Assembly (NCBI GenBank): GCA_002083655.1
Contig: MSXR01000023.1
Location: 9,933-73,932, forward strand
Length of the DNA: 64,000 bases
DNA from: Proteobacteria bacterium ST_bin14
GTDB taxonomy: Bacteria > Pseudomonadota > Alphaproteobacteria > Sphingomonadales > Sphingomonadaceae
Direction: 5' to 3'
The notes beneath the pieces are model-generated. The model was not told where the DNA came from. It worked only from the letters and a program-made list of their open reading frames with translations, and searched no databases. A program made the translations under genes and the position numbers. Below, piece after piece: positions 41,215 to 50,264 of the stretch (its first letter is position 1; the number at the start of each line of letters is the position of its first letter).

Positions 41215-42413
41215 CACGTCAGCCCGAGCCGCCCCAGCGGCGCCCCCACCAGCCCCGCAACCAGATTGGCCAGCAATCGCGGCATGGGCGGCACGCTGGC
41301 CAGCGTCGCCACCAGCGTGTCACGCGCGAATGGCACCAGCGCGCCATCGGATTGGTAGAAGGGGGTCAGCCAATAGCTGAGCTGCTGATAGAGATGGATG
41401 TGGCTGCGGCGAAGATGCACCGTCCACGCCAGCGCATCCGCCACCGATCCGCAGCTGCGCAACGCCTGAGCCAGCGCAAACGAATCGAGGAGTGCCATAT
41501 TGGCGCCCTGGCCGAGCTGTGGGCTGGTGGAATGCCATGCATCGCCAATGTGGATCAGCCCGGATTCGGTCGGCCTGGGCAACGTGCGGTGAACATAATG
41601 GGCAAAGGTCAGCTGCGCAGCCGTGGCGATTTGCGCAACCAGCGCCACTGTAGCGGGCCACAGTGCCGTAACCTCATCACCCCAGGCCGCCAGGCCGCGC
41701 TGCCGCCACGCATCAAGCTGATCGGAACGTAGCGACCAGAAAAATGCAGCCTGTCGCACAGTATGGCCGGGGGCCATACCGATTGGCATCACCCCCACCA
41801 TCTGACGGGCGGCGCGGTAACGCTGCTCCAACGCCGCCGCATCAAAACCCGCACCCTCGGGCCAATCAAGGCTGGCCCAAAGTGCGCCATAAGCCAGGCT
41901 GCGTCCCGCAACATCGGCCAACGGCGTGCGCGCGCCAAGCGTGTCGACGATCAGATCGAACGGGCCAGCGCTGCCGCCGTCCGCAAACACCAGCCGCCGC
42001 CGCCCGCCCGCCATTGGATCAGTCGCGACAACGGATCGTCCGGTTTCGACCGTAATCCCTTGCGCGACCACCGCGTCATGCAGCAGCGCGAACAGGGCCG
42101 CGCGGTGAATTCCAACGCCCGTGAAGTCACCCCGCATAGCCGCATAGCGCACATCCAGCACCAGCGGCCCATTGGCCCCAGCCCGGCCCGATAAACGCTG
42201 AATCGCAGCGCCGCGTGCGCGAGCCGCTGCCCCAAGCCCCAGTCGGTCGAGAACGGCCAACCCCGTTGGCTGCAGCATAAGCCCCGATCCGATCGGCTGC
42301 GGTGATTCGAAGCGTTCAAAAATCGTAATGCGGTGACCATCACGCGCCAGTTGAAGGGCAGTTGCAAGGCCGCAGGGGCCGCATCCGGCGATGGCAATAT
42401 CAATCGGCGTCAT
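41214..42413 (-). CDS. FAD-dependent monooxygenase (UbiH/PHBH-like)
   Basis: 399 residues. FAD-binding GxGxxG-type motif AIAGCGPCGLATALQLARDGHRITIFERF at the N-terminus, DG motif region FDLIVDTLGARTPL, and the GD motif HIGDAWHSTSPQLGQGANMALLDSFALAQAL near residue 285, which binds the FAD ribityl chain. This places it with class A aromatic hydroxylases such as UbiH. Substrate unknown. It is 30 bases downstream of the polyprenyl synthase gene on the same strand, so a role in quinone synthesis is possible but only inferred. Confidence 0.85.
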   Translation of the reverse strand: MTPIDIAIAGCGPCGLATALQLARDGHRITIFERFESPQPIGSGLMLQPTGLAVLDRLGLGAAARARGAAIQRLSGRAGANGPLVLDVRYAAMRGDFTGVGIHRAALFALLHDAVVAQGITVETGRSVVATDPMAGGRRRLVFADGGSAGPFDLIVDTLGARTPLADVAGRSLAYGALWASLDWPEGAGFDAAALEQRYRAARQMVGVMPIGMAPGHTVRQAAFFWSLRSDQLDAWRQRGLAAWGDEVTALWPATVALVAQIATAAQLTFAHYVHRTLPRPTESGLIHIGDAWHSTSPQLGQGANMALLDSFALAQALRSCGSVADALAWTVHLRRSHIHLYQQLSYWLTPFYQSDGALVPFARDTLVATLASVPPMPRLLANLVAGLVGAPLGRLGLT

Positions 42414-42443
42414 TGAAAAACGCGGGTCATGTCGCGATCAGCC

Positions 42444-43457
42444 TCAATAGGCGCGGGCCACCGCGAACTCGACCGCTTCGACCATCGCGGCCTTGGCCTT
42501 GCTGTTGCTGAAACAGCCCAGCGAATCGATGGCACGCTGGCCGTAATGGCGGGCGCGGGCCAGCGTGTCGTCCACCCCGCGTGACGACTGGATCAGCGCG
42601 ACGGCATGCGCCAAATCAGCATCCGTCGTGCGCCGCCCCTCAATCGCGTCCTTCCAGAATGCGCGTTCTTCAGGCGTGCCGCGTGCATAGGCGAGAATTA
42701 CGGGCAGGGTTACCTTGCCCTCGCGGAAATCATCCCCCGCATCCTTACCCATCGTGCCTGCATCAGACACATAATCAATCGCATCGTCGACCAACTGAAA
42801 AGCGATGCCCAGATTGCGGCCATAGGCATCCAGCGCCGCCTCTTCCGAATCGGGGCGTTCAGCGACCACGGCGGACACCCGGCAGGCGGCGGCAAACAGC
42901 GCCGCTGTTTTCGCGCCGATAATGTCGAGATAGCGTTCCTCACCCAGATCGATCCGGCGAGTTGCCGTCAACTGGTTCACTTCGCCCTCGGCGATCACCG
43001 CGCTGGCATGGCTCAGAATTTTCAGCACTTTGTGGCTGCCGTCATCAACCATCAGCTCAAACGCGCGGCTGAACAGGAAATCGCCGACCAGAACGGTGGC
43101 GGGGTTTCCCCAGATGTTGTTGGCGGTGCGCCGCCCGCGCCGCAAATCGCTGCCGTCAACCACATCGTCGTGGAGAAGCGTGGCGGTGTGGATGAACTCC
43201 ACCGCGGCGGCGAGCCGGTGGTGGCGGGTGCCCGTATAGCCAAGCAACGCCGCGCTCGCCAGCGTCAACATCGGGCGCATCCGTTTGCCGCCGCTCGCGA
43301 TCAAATGGCCGGCAAGTTCTGGAATCAGGGGGATCTGCGATTGCATGCGATCAAGGATGACCGCGTTGACCAGATTCATGTCCATCGCGACAAGCGCGAC
43401 CATGGGATCAAGGGACGGGCCCGACCGTGGATCGATGCGGTGGATGGTCGCTGTCAT
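42444..43457 (-). CDS. Long-chain polyprenyl diphosphate synthase
   Basis: 337 residues from ATG 43457. Trans-prenyltransferase of the octaprenyl/decaprenyl type that builds the quinone side chain: first Asp-rich motif LLHDDVVDGSDLRRGRRT, second FQLVDDAIDYVSD. GGKRMRPML binds the homoallylic diphosphate. The chain length cannot be fixed by eye; sphingomonads make ubiquinone-10. It lies upstream of an FAD monooxygenase and diverges from chorismate mutase. Confidence 0.92.
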   Translation of the reverse strand: MTATIHRIDPRSGPSLDPMVALVAMDMNLVNAVILDRMQSQIPLIPELAGHLIASGGKRMRPMLTLASAALLGYTGTRHHRLAAAVEFIHTATLLHDDVVDGSDLRRGRRTANNIWGNPATVLVGDFLFSRAFELMVDDGSHKVLKILSHASAVIAEGEVNQLTATRRIDLGEERYLDIIGAKTAALFAAACRVSAVVAERPDSEEAALDAYGRNLGIAFQLVDDAIDYVSDAGTMGKDAGDDFREGKVTLPVILAYARGTPEERAFWKDAIEGRRTTDADLAHAVALIQSSRGVDDTLARARHYGQRAIDSLGCFSNSKAKAAMVEAVEFAVARAY

Positions 43458-43564
43458 CGTTTCGCCGATGTGGCGACTAAGGGAGATAAAGGCAAGGGAA
43501 TGCCGCTTGCGTACCCTCTCCCGCCCGCCCAAAAAGAGCAGGAAATCGCAAAAAGGACACCGCC

Positions 43565-43846
43565 GTGCCGGATGAAACGCTCAGCAGCTATCGCCAGAGC
43601 ATCGACAATATCGACGCCGCTTTGGTGTTTCTGCTCGCCGAGCGGTTCAAGGTGACGCAGGCGGTGGGCCGCCACAAGGCAGCGCACGGCCTGCCGCCTG
43701 CTGATCCGGGTCGCGAAACCGCGCAGATCGCCCGGCTGCGCGCGCTGGCGAATGATGCGCATCTGGACCCGGAATTTTCGGAAAAATTCCTGCGCTTCAT
43801 TATCGATGAAGTGATCCGCCATCATGAAAGGCTGCGCGATGCATAG
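43565..43846 (+). CDS. Chorismate mutase, AroQ type
   Basis: 93 residues. Converts chorismate to prephenate on the way to Phe and Tyr. The three-helix AroQ plan is visible: YRQSIDNIDAALVFLLAERFKVTQAVGRHKAAHGLPPADPGRE, then an acidic loop and FSEKFLRFIIDEVIRHHERL. The Arg-Lys set (R near 10, RFKVTQAVGRHK) fits the active site. Its 3' end overlaps the next gene by eight bases. Confidence 0.93.
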   Translation: MPDETLSSYRQSIDNIDAALVFLLAERFKVTQAVGRHKAAHGLPPADPGRETAQIARLRALANDAHLDPEFSEKFLRFIIDEVIRHHERLRDA

Positions 43847-44219
43847 CGGGTCGTGCCTGTGTGGCGCGGTGCACTTTACTGTCGATGCGCAGCTGTCGCA
43901 CCCCGATGCCTGCCACTGCACCCAATGCCGCAAGCAATCCGGGCATTACTGGGCCTCGATCGATGTGCCGCGCAGCGTGGTGGTGATTTCGGGGGAAGAC
44001 CGGCTGACCTGGTATCAGTCATCGCCCAAGGTCGGGCGTGGCTTTTGTTCAACCTGCGGCAGTTTCCTGTTCTGGGCACCGCTGGGGCGCGACAAGATCG
44101 CGATTGCCATGGGAGCATTCGACGGGCCGACCAACACCATGCTCGGCACGCATATCTTCGTTGCCGACAAGGGCGATTATTACGATATCGCCGACGGGGT
44201 GCCGCAGCGGCAGCAATGA
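43839..44219 (+). CDS. GFA-family (CENP-V/GFA domain) zinc protein
   Basis: 126 residues from ATG 43839, inside the end of the chorismate mutase gene. The GFA fold has CLCGAV at the N-terminus, ACHCTQCRKQSG as the metal cluster and GFCSTCGSFLFW as the second CxxC. Named for glutathione-dependent formaldehyde-activating enzyme, but most members have no proven activity. It converges with hpnL four bases away. Confidence 0.88.
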   Translation: MHSGSCLCGAVHFTVDAQLSHPDACHCTQCRKQSGHYWASIDVPRSVVVISGEDRLTWYQSSPKVGRGFCSTCGSFLFWAPLGRDKIAIAMGAFDGPTNTMLGTHIFVADKGDYYDIADGVPQRQQ

Positions 44220-44223
44220 CGGA

Positions 44224-45213
44224 TCAAGCTTTGCTCACAATGGGCGCGGTGCGGCGAAGCGCGCGGACTTCCTGAAACTGCCACAGCAAAATCCCCGGCA
44301 CGCCCACTGCGATATCGCGCGCGCGCTTCACCAGCGAGAGCGCGAGCGCCGCGCTGGGCGGCAGGCCGAATAGCGGGCCGATCAGCAGATATGCCGCCTC
44401 TTGCACGCCCACCCCGCCCGGAATCGCGAACGCCACGGTGCGCAGCGTGAAGATCAGCGCCTCAATCGTCAGTACCGAGCTAAGCGGCAGATCGGTGCCC
44501 ATGAAGCGCAGCGCCATCCACGCTCCCGCAGCGCTGAACACCCAGGCGAGCAGATGGAGCAAAAAAGCTGCTATCACGCGCGTGCGCTGGGCATAGATCG
44601 CGTCGAGCTCAGTCGTCAGCGCGCTCATCGTCGCCACCGATTGCGGCAACAGCCGCCCGGCGAGCCCCTGCGCCATTTTCAGCACCGGGCGCTGACCAAA
44701 GGCGAACAGCGCCATGATGCCAGCCATCAGTGCCAGCCCGCCGAGCACGAGCGGCAGCACGCCTGTCGCAACCGGCTGGTTCATCAGCACCAGCGCGAGC
44801 ATCACCACGCCAAACATCGTGAACATCAATTGCGCGGCGAGTTCCGTCGTCTGATCGGCGATCAGCGATGCATAGACCAGCGAATCGCGAATGCCCCCGG
44901 CAATCGCTGTGCGCGCGCCCACCACCAGCCCGCCAAATTGCGAAAAGGGCAGGATATCGGTGGCGGCTTCGCGCGTCGTGCGCGCCCAGGCAAAGGTACC
45001 GAGCTGACTCCGGGCAATGCCGGGGGCCACCGCCAGCCACGACGCCCCCAAAATCGTCAGGTTGACGCCCGTCCAGCCCATCAGCGCCAGAAAACCGATC
45101 AGGCCGATGCTGGAAACGCCAGCAATCACTTGTTGCCAACCGGTCGCACCGATCAACCAGACTGCGGCGACTAGCCCGATCACCGTCAGGATCAGCGCGA
45201 GATATTTCAGCAT
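44224..45213 (-). CDS. hpnL: Hopanoid-associated membrane protein HpnL
   Basis: 329 residues from ATG 45213 (a GTG at 45222 adds three residues). Seven to eight hydrophobic spans of the YbhN/lysylphosphatidylglycerol-synthase membrane-domain superfamily, with FAIPGGVGVQEAAYLLIGPLFGLPPSAALALSLVKRARDI near the C-terminus as signature. HpnL occurs in hopanoid clusters and is thought to move or modify a hopanoid intermediate; the exact role is unknown. Here it is the last gene of the minus-strand hpnI-hpnJ-hpnL group. Confidence 0.85.
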   Translation of the reverse strand: MLKYLALILTVIGLVAAVWLIGATGWQQVIAGVSSIGLIGFLALMGWTGVNLTILGASWLAVAPGIARSQLGTFAWARTTREAATDILPFSQFGGLVVGARTAIAGGIRDSLVYASLIADQTTELAAQLMFTMFGVVMLALVLMNQPVATGVLPLVLGGLALMAGIMALFAFGQRPVLKMAQGLAGRLLPQSVATMSALTTELDAIYAQRTRVIAAFLLHLLAWVFSAAGAWMALRFMGTDLPLSSVLTIEALIFTLRTVAFAIPGGVGVQEAAYLLIGPLFGLPPSAALALSLVKRARDIAVGVPGILLWQFQEVRALRRTAPIVSKA

Positions 45214-45284
45214 GGGTCGCACCGAACCGGACCGGCGAGTGGGGCAATCGCATACACCAGATCACCCATGGCGCCACCTGCCGC

Positions 45285-45357
45285 CATTGCGAGCGCAGCA
45301 AAGATTCCAAGGCCGCCCCGCGCGGATAGGCTGGATTGCTTCACTGCACTCGCAATG
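45285..45357. repeat. Palindromic repeat between hpnJ and hpnL
   Basis: CATTGCGAGCGCAGCAAAG... at 45285 and its mirrored CTTCACTGCACTCGCAATG ending at 45357 are reverse complements with a few mismatches over about 28 bases, separated by a short GC-rich loop. This is the common alphaproteobacterial TCATTGCGAG-type dispersed palindrome. It occupies much of the 175-base gap where hpnK might be expected. Confidence 0.65.
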
Positions 45358-45388
45358 ACAGATGCTTTAAGCAGGTTGGCCGTCAGAC

Positions 45389-46816
45389 CTACGCCGCTTC
45401 GGTATTGCGATTTTTCAGGAAGTCGAAAAACTCCACACCCTCGCGCAAGCGGCGCTTCAGCATCGTCGGGCTGGTCGCCATTTCGGCGACGATCGAACCA
45501 ACCTTTGACGGGCGGAAGTAGAATTTCTTGTAAAACTCGGCCACCGCGTCGAAAATTTCGTCGCTGGCGAGATGCGGATAGGTCAGCTGCGCGATCTGCC
45601 CGCCGCCGTCTGCCACCAGATGATCGGTGCCGTCGAACCAATCATTCTCAATCGCCTGCTTGTACAGGAAAGTCCCCGGATAAGGCGCTGCCAGCGACAC
45701 TTGAATGGTGTGCGGGTTCACTTCCTTAGCGTAAGCAATTGTTTCCTGGATCGTTTCCTTGGTCTCACCCGGCAGGCCCATGATGAAGGTGCCATGGATT
45801 TTGATCCCCAGCTTGCGGCAATCCTTGGCGAACTGCTTGGCGGTTTCGATCAAAAGGCCCTTTTTGATGTTGTGCAGGATCTTCTGATTACCGCTTTCAT
45901 AGCCGACGAGCAGCAGGCGCAGGCCATTGTCACGCATGATCTTCAGCGTTTCAAAAGGCACATTGGCCTTGGCATTGCACGACCAGGTGACGCCCAGCTT
46001 GCCGAGCTCCACGGCCAGCTCCTGCACGCGGGGCAGATTATCCGTCAGCGTATCATCATCGAAGAACAATTCCTGCATCTGCGGGAATTCCTTCAGCACA
46101 TATTTCACTTCTTCAATCACATGCGCGATCGAGCGGACGCGATAGTTATGTCCGCCCACCGTCTGCGGCCACAGGCAGAAAGTGCAACGGCTCTTGCACC
46201 CGCGCCCGGTGTAAAAGCTGACATAGGGGTGCTTCAGATAGCCGATGAAGTAGTTTTCCATCACCAGATCGCGCTTATAGATCGGTGAGACGAACGGCAG
46301 CGAATCCATGTCCATCAGAACCTCTCGGTCCACATTATGGACGACCACGCCGTCATCATTGCGATAACTGATGCCCTGGATGTCAGCGAAAGGAATCCCC
46401 TTCGCCACATCCAGAATCGTGAAATCAAATTCGTTGCGCGCGACAAAATCGACGGTCGGGGCATGTTCCATCGCCCAGGCAGCGTCGACCGCGACGGTTG
46501 CACCAATAAAGCCTACTTTCAGCTTCGGATTCAATTCCTTCATCATCCCGGCGACCTTCACGTCCTGCTTGAAGCCCGGCGTGGAGGTGTGGATGATCAG
46601 CAGATCGCGCTCCAGCGCCTCATGCTTGATGTCGTCAAAGCTCAGGTCGTGTGCGGGTGCATCGATCAGTTTGGATCCGGGTACCAGTGCGGCGGGCTGC
46701 GCCAGCCAGGTGGGATACCAGAATGATTTGATCTCACGCTTGGCCTGATAACGCGATCCGGCACCGCCGTCATAGCCGTCGAACGAAGGCGCCTGAAGGA
46801 AAAGCGTGCGCATCAT
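45389..46816 (-). CDS. hpnJ: Hopanoid biosynthesis radical SAM protein HpnJ
   Basis: 475 residues. N-terminal B12-binding-like domain (LFLQAPSFDGYDGGAGSRYQ, then LLIIHTSTPGFKQDV), radical SAM core with the cluster motif GCKSRCTFCLWPQ near residue 205, and FMGLPGE-type repeat region FIMGLPGETKETIQETI. HpnJ converts the glucosamine head group of bacteriohopanetetrol to a cyclitol ether by ring contraction in Burkholderia-type systems. Preceded by hpnI on the same strand, sixteen bases apart. Confidence 0.93.
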   Translation of the reverse strand: MMRTLFLQAPSFDGYDGGAGSRYQAKREIKSFWYPTWLAQPAALVPGSKLIDAPAHDLSFDDIKHEALERDLLIIHTSTPGFKQDVKVAGMMKELNPKLKVGFIGATVAVDAAWAMEHAPTVDFVARNEFDFTILDVAKGIPFADIQGISYRNDDGVVVHNVDREVLMDMDSLPFVSPIYKRDLVMENYFIGYLKHPYVSFYTGRGCKSRCTFCLWPQTVGGHNYRVRSIAHVIEEVKYVLKEFPQMQELFFDDDTLTDNLPRVQELAVELGKLGVTWSCNAKANVPFETLKIMRDNGLRLLLVGYESGNQKILHNIKKGLLIETAKQFAKDCRKLGIKIHGTFIMGLPGETKETIQETIAYAKEVNPHTIQVSLAAPYPGTFLYKQAIENDWFDGTDHLVADGGGQIAQLTYPHLASDEIFDAVAEFYKKFYFRPSKVGSIVAEMATSPTMLKRRLREGVEFFDFLKNRNTEAA

Positions 46817-46832
46817 AGCCGTGGAACCTTTA

Positions 46833-47960
46833 TCACGATTGTAATCTTCCGTCGCGCGTTACCCGGAATTGCGAGCCCCGCCAATCGACTTTGTGAACGA
46901 AGAATGTGGCACAAAACAAGGCGAAAGACAGCAGGTCTCGAAATGGCACCAGCCAAAGCGGGCCAGAGACAGTGCCCGACGCCCGGTCCATTCGCCATTT
47001 GACGAATACGCGCGACGAAAATGCCGCGCCAAGCACCGCCAGTCCCGCAACCGAAAAGCCGCTTATCGTCGCACCCATCAGCGCAATCGCCAATGTATGC
47101 ACCACGATACTGCCCGCAAATCCCGCCGGATCGATTCGGAAAATCGTCACCGTCCAGCGCATTTCATGCCGCACCAGCGCGCTTAGGCTCGATTCGGAAC
47201 AGCCATGCGTGATGTAAAAACGGGGCAGCACCGTGCGCAGCCCGAGGGCACGCACCGCCGCGCCCATTTCATAATCATCGGCCAGCACGTCCGCAAACGC
47301 CGCGAATCCGCCGATCCGGGCCAGCGTTTCACGCGTAAACGCCATTGTCGGCCCCAAAGTCGGCTTGGCCATGCCAAGCGCGACCCCCATCAGCACATTG
47401 GGCATGAAGCGGTATGACAAATCCATTGCCGCCATGCGCGACCAGAAACCGGCATCGCCGCGCCCGACATGCAGGCAACTCGCCAGCCCAATCGCCGGAT
47501 CAGCAAGCGCGCCTGCCAGCCGTCGCAAGCTATCGGGTGCCCAGTCGACATCGCTGTCGGCGATCACGACCAACGGGTGCCGCCCCGCTTCGTCCATATT
47601 GGCGAGGTTCGAGAGCTTGTTGTTCGCGCCCCAGCGCCGGTCGCTGACGACGATGTCGATATCGGCGGCTGGATAGGCTTTACGCGCCGCAGCAATCACT
47701 GCCAGCGCGGGATCATCGGCGTTGCGCGTACCAAAGATGATCTGCACCGCGCCCGGATAATCCTGCGCGAACAACGCCGCCAGATTGCCGGCGAGCGCGG
47801 GTTCGGTGCCGTGAACCGGCTTCAAAACGGTGATCGCGGGCCAATCGACCAGATCAGGGGCGCGATCAGGCGCGCGGATGGCAAGCGCGCTGGCGACATT
47901 GAACAGCACACCGATAATGGCGACGGCCATCACCATGACCCAGATGATCGTCAGCACCAT
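46833..47960 (-). CDS. hpnI: Hopanoid glycosyltransferase HpnI
   Basis: 375 residues of glycosyltransferase family 21 (ceramide-glucosyltransferase-like): N-terminal membrane anchor, TVLKPVHGTEP, VIADSDVDWAPD (DxD), DVLADDYEMG and RHEMRWT (R/Q-x-x-RW), then C-terminal spans. HpnI transfers N-acetylglucosamine to bacteriohopanetetrol, the first step toward BHT glucosamine and cyclitol ether. It faces hpnA divergently across about 175 bases that must contain both promoters. Confidence 0.92.
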   Translation of the reverse strand: MVLTIIWVMVMAVAIIGVLFNVASALAIRAPDRAPDLVDWPAITVLKPVHGTEPALAGNLAALFAQDYPGAVQIIFGTRNADDPALAVIAAARKAYPAADIDIVVSDRRWGANNKLSNLANMDEAGRHPLVVIADSDVDWAPDSLRRLAGALADPAIGLASCLHVGRGDAGFWSRMAAMDLSYRFMPNVLMGVALGMAKPTLGPTMAFTRETLARIGGFAAFADVLADDYEMGAAVRALGLRTVLPRFYITHGCSESSLSALVRHEMRWTVTIFRIDPAGFAGSIVVHTLAIALMGATISGFSVAGLAVLGAAFSSRVFVKWRMDRASGTVSGPLWLVPFRDLLSFALFCATFFVHKVDWRGSQFRVTRDGRLQS

Positions 47961-48028
47961 TTGAGTCGATCTGCTCCGCTTATGCCCTCGTAACCCAATC
48001 CGTTTGGGCTGAGCCTCTCAAAGCCCTG

Positions 48029-48056
48029 CCTTTCTTTTCTGCCGTTGAAAAGAAGG
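48029..48056. repeat. Hairpin in the hpnI-hpnA divergent promoter region
   Basis: CCTTTCTTTTC at 48029-48039 pairs with GAAAAGAAGG at 48047-48056 across a seven-base loop. Next to it, CCCTTCGACAAGCTGAGGAC resembles half of another common dispersed repeat. It lies in the 175-base interval from which both hopanoid operons start. Confidence 0.45.
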
Positions 48057-48135
48057 ACAGCCCTTCGACAAGCTGAGGACAAACGGTTTATGGGAGCAAA
48101 ATGAGGCATTCAGTCGACGATCTAAGCGGGTGTTA

Positions 48136-49134
48136 ATGGATTTCACGGGCGTTCCAGTGCTGGTTACGGGCGCGAGCGGTTTTGTCGGGTCTGCGGTCGC
48201 GCGGGCTTTGGCGGCGCGTGGGGCTGATTTGCGGCTGCTGGTGCGGCGCGACAGTGACCGCACCAACCTGTCCGCGCTGAACGCCAGATTGATTGAGGGC
48301 GATATCCGCGACGAGGAATCGGTGCTGAGCGCCGCCAGCGGTGCCCGCTATCTGTTCCATGTCGCTGCCGATTACCGGTTATGGGCGCCCGACCCAGAAG
48401 ACATTGTGCGCAACAACCGCGCGGGTACGCTGGCGGTGATGAATGCCGCGCGCGCGGCTGGGGTGGACCGGATCGTCTATACCTCCAGTGTTGCCACGCT
48501 GCTGCCCGATGATCACGGCGCGGCGGACGAAACCCGCCCCGCCACCCCCGAACAGGCGGTTGGCGCGTATAAGCGCAGCAAGGTGGTCGCCGAACGGCTC
48601 GTTGAGGCGATGGTGGCTGAAGGGCTGCCCGCCGTGATCGTTAATCCGTCGACCCCCATCGGCCCGCGCGATGTGAAGCCCACCCCCACCGGGCGAATCG
48701 TGGTGGAGGCCGCCAATGGCAAGATGCCCGCCTTTGTCGAAAGCGGGCTGAACCTGGTCCATGTCGATGATGTTGCCGATGGGCATCTGCGCGCGATGGA
48801 GATGGGGCGGATTGGCGAGCGTTATGTGCTGGGCGGGCAGGACGTGACGTTGCGCGCGATGCTGGCCGAGATTGCGCGCATCATGGGCCGAAAGCCGCCG
48901 ACGATCAGCATCCCGCGCAGCCTGTTATTCCCGATGGCCTATGCCAATGAAGCGCTGGCCCGGCTGACAGGGGGTGACCCGTTCCTGACGGTCGATTCGC
49001 TGAAAATGGCGGCGCACAACATGTATTATGCATCGACCAAGGCCGAAATCGAGCTTGGCTACCACGCGCGCCCATACCCTGAGGCGCTGGTGGATGCGAT
49101 TGCGTGGTTTCGCGCGGCGGGGAAGATTACGTGA
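48136..49134 (+). CDS. hpnA: Hopanoid-associated sugar epimerase HpnA
   Basis: 332 residues from ATG 48136 (GTG 48130 is an alternative). Extended short-chain dehydrogenase fold: VLVTGASGFVGSAVARALAARG (GxxGxxG), VYTSSVATL, and YKRSKVVAE giving the Y-x-x-x-K catalytic pair. Found at the head of hopanoid clusters; its exact sugar or hopanoid substrate is not established. Start of the plus-strand hpnA-B-C-D-E run; its TGA overlaps the hpnB GTG (GTGA). Confidence 0.94.
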   Translation: MDFTGVPVLVTGASGFVGSAVARALAARGADLRLLVRRDSDRTNLSALNARLIEGDIRDEESVLSAASGARYLFHVAADYRLWAPDPEDIVRNNRAGTLAVMNAARAAGVDRIVYTSSVATLLPDDHGAADETRPATPEQAVGAYKRSKVVAERLVEAMVAEGLPAVIVNPSTPIGPRDVKPTPTGRIVVEAANGKMPAFVESGLNLVHVDDVADGHLRAMEMGRIGERYVLGGQDVTLRAMLAEIARIMGRKPPTISIPRSLLFPMAYANEALARLTGGDPFLTVDSLKMAAHNMYYASTKAEIELGYHARPYPEALVDAIAWFRAAGKIT

Positions 49135-50264
49135 TTGGTCTTGTCGCAGGCGGCGTCGCGCTGACGATATGGCTGGTGCTGGTATTCGCGCGCCAGGGAT
49201 TTTGGCTGACGGCGGAGCGGGATACGCGCGGCTTGCCCGCCGAGCCCGCGCATTGGCCCGCCGTTACCGCCGTCGTGCCCGCCCGCGACGAGGCGGATGT
49301 GATCGCCACATCCATCGGCAGTTTGCTGACGCAGGATTATCCAGGGGATTTCCGGGTGATATTGGTGGATGACAATTCGAGCGATGGCACCGCAGAGATT
49401 GCGCGGGGGCTTGAACCGTCAAACCGACTCACTGTCCTCTCCGGCCAACCCCTCGCCCCTGGCTGGACCGGCAAATTATGGGCGGTCAGCCAGGGGATCG
49501 CCGCCGCTGGCGAGACGCCCGACTATCTGTGGCTCACCGATGCCGATATCGCGCATGCGCCCGATACGTTACGCACCCTTGTCACCCGCGCCGTGGGCGA
49601 AAAGCGCGTGCTTGTGTCGTTAATGGCGCGATTGCGCTGCAAAAGTGTCGCGGAACGCGCGTTAATTCCCGCTTTTGTCTGGTTTTTTCAGATGTTGTAC
49701 CCGTTTGGCGCGGTCAACCGGCCAACCGGCGTTGGCGCGGCGGCGGGCGGGTGCATGCTCGCCAACCGGATCGCGCTGGAACGCGCAGGCGGCATCGCTG
49801 CAGTCCGCGGCGCGCTGATCGATGATTGCGCATTTGGCGCGCTGATGAAGCAGCAGGGGCCAGTATGGCTGGGGCTGACCGACCGATCGGTGAGCATCCG
49901 GATTTACGACACCTATGCATCGGTTGCCGCGATGATATCGCGGTCCGCCTATGCCCAGCTTGGCTATTCGCCGTTCTTGCTGGTCGGCACGCTGTTTGGC
50001 CTCGCGCTGATTTACCTTGGCCCGGTCTTGCTGACACTGGCCGGGCAAGGCTATGCGCAGATGCTTGGATTAGGGGCTTGGGCATTGATGGCAATCGCGT
50101 TCCAACCGATGCTGCGCTTCTACGGTCGGTCGCCCTTATGGGGGATCGCGCTGCCCGGCATCGCGCTGTTTTACGCCGGCTGCACCTTTGCGTCGGCCTG
50201 GGCGCATTGGCGCGGGCGCGGCGGCATGTGGAAGGGCCGCGCGCAAGCGGCGATAGGCGCATGA
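49131..50264 (+). CDS. hpnB: Hopanoid-associated glycosyltransferase HpnB
   Basis: 377 residues from GTG 49131, overlapping the hpnA stop. GT2 family with an N-terminal membrane helix, TAVVPARDEADVIATSIGSLLTQDYPG, VDDNSSDGT, LTDADIAHAPD (DxD-type) and DDCAFGALMKQQ, then three C-terminal spans. Family members are found in hopanoid loci; the acceptor is unproven. It overlaps hpnC by four bases (ATGA). Confidence 0.93.
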   Translation: MIGLVAGGVALTIWLVLVFARQGFWLTAERDTRGLPAEPAHWPAVTAVVPARDEADVIATSIGSLLTQDYPGDFRVILVDDNSSDGTAEIARGLEPSNRLTVLSGQPLAPGWTGKLWAVSQGIAAAGETPDYLWLTDADIAHAPDTLRTLVTRAVGEKRVLVSLMARLRCKSVAERALIPAFVWFFQMLYPFGAVNRPTGVGAAAGGCMLANRIALERAGGIAAVRGALIDDCAFGALMKQQGPVWLGLTDRSVSIRIYDTYASVAAMISRSAYAQLGYSPFLLVGTLFGLALIYLGPVLLTLAGQGYAQMLGLGAWALMAIAFQPMLRFYGRSPLWGIALPGIALFYAGCTFASAWAHWRGRGGMWKGRAQAAIGA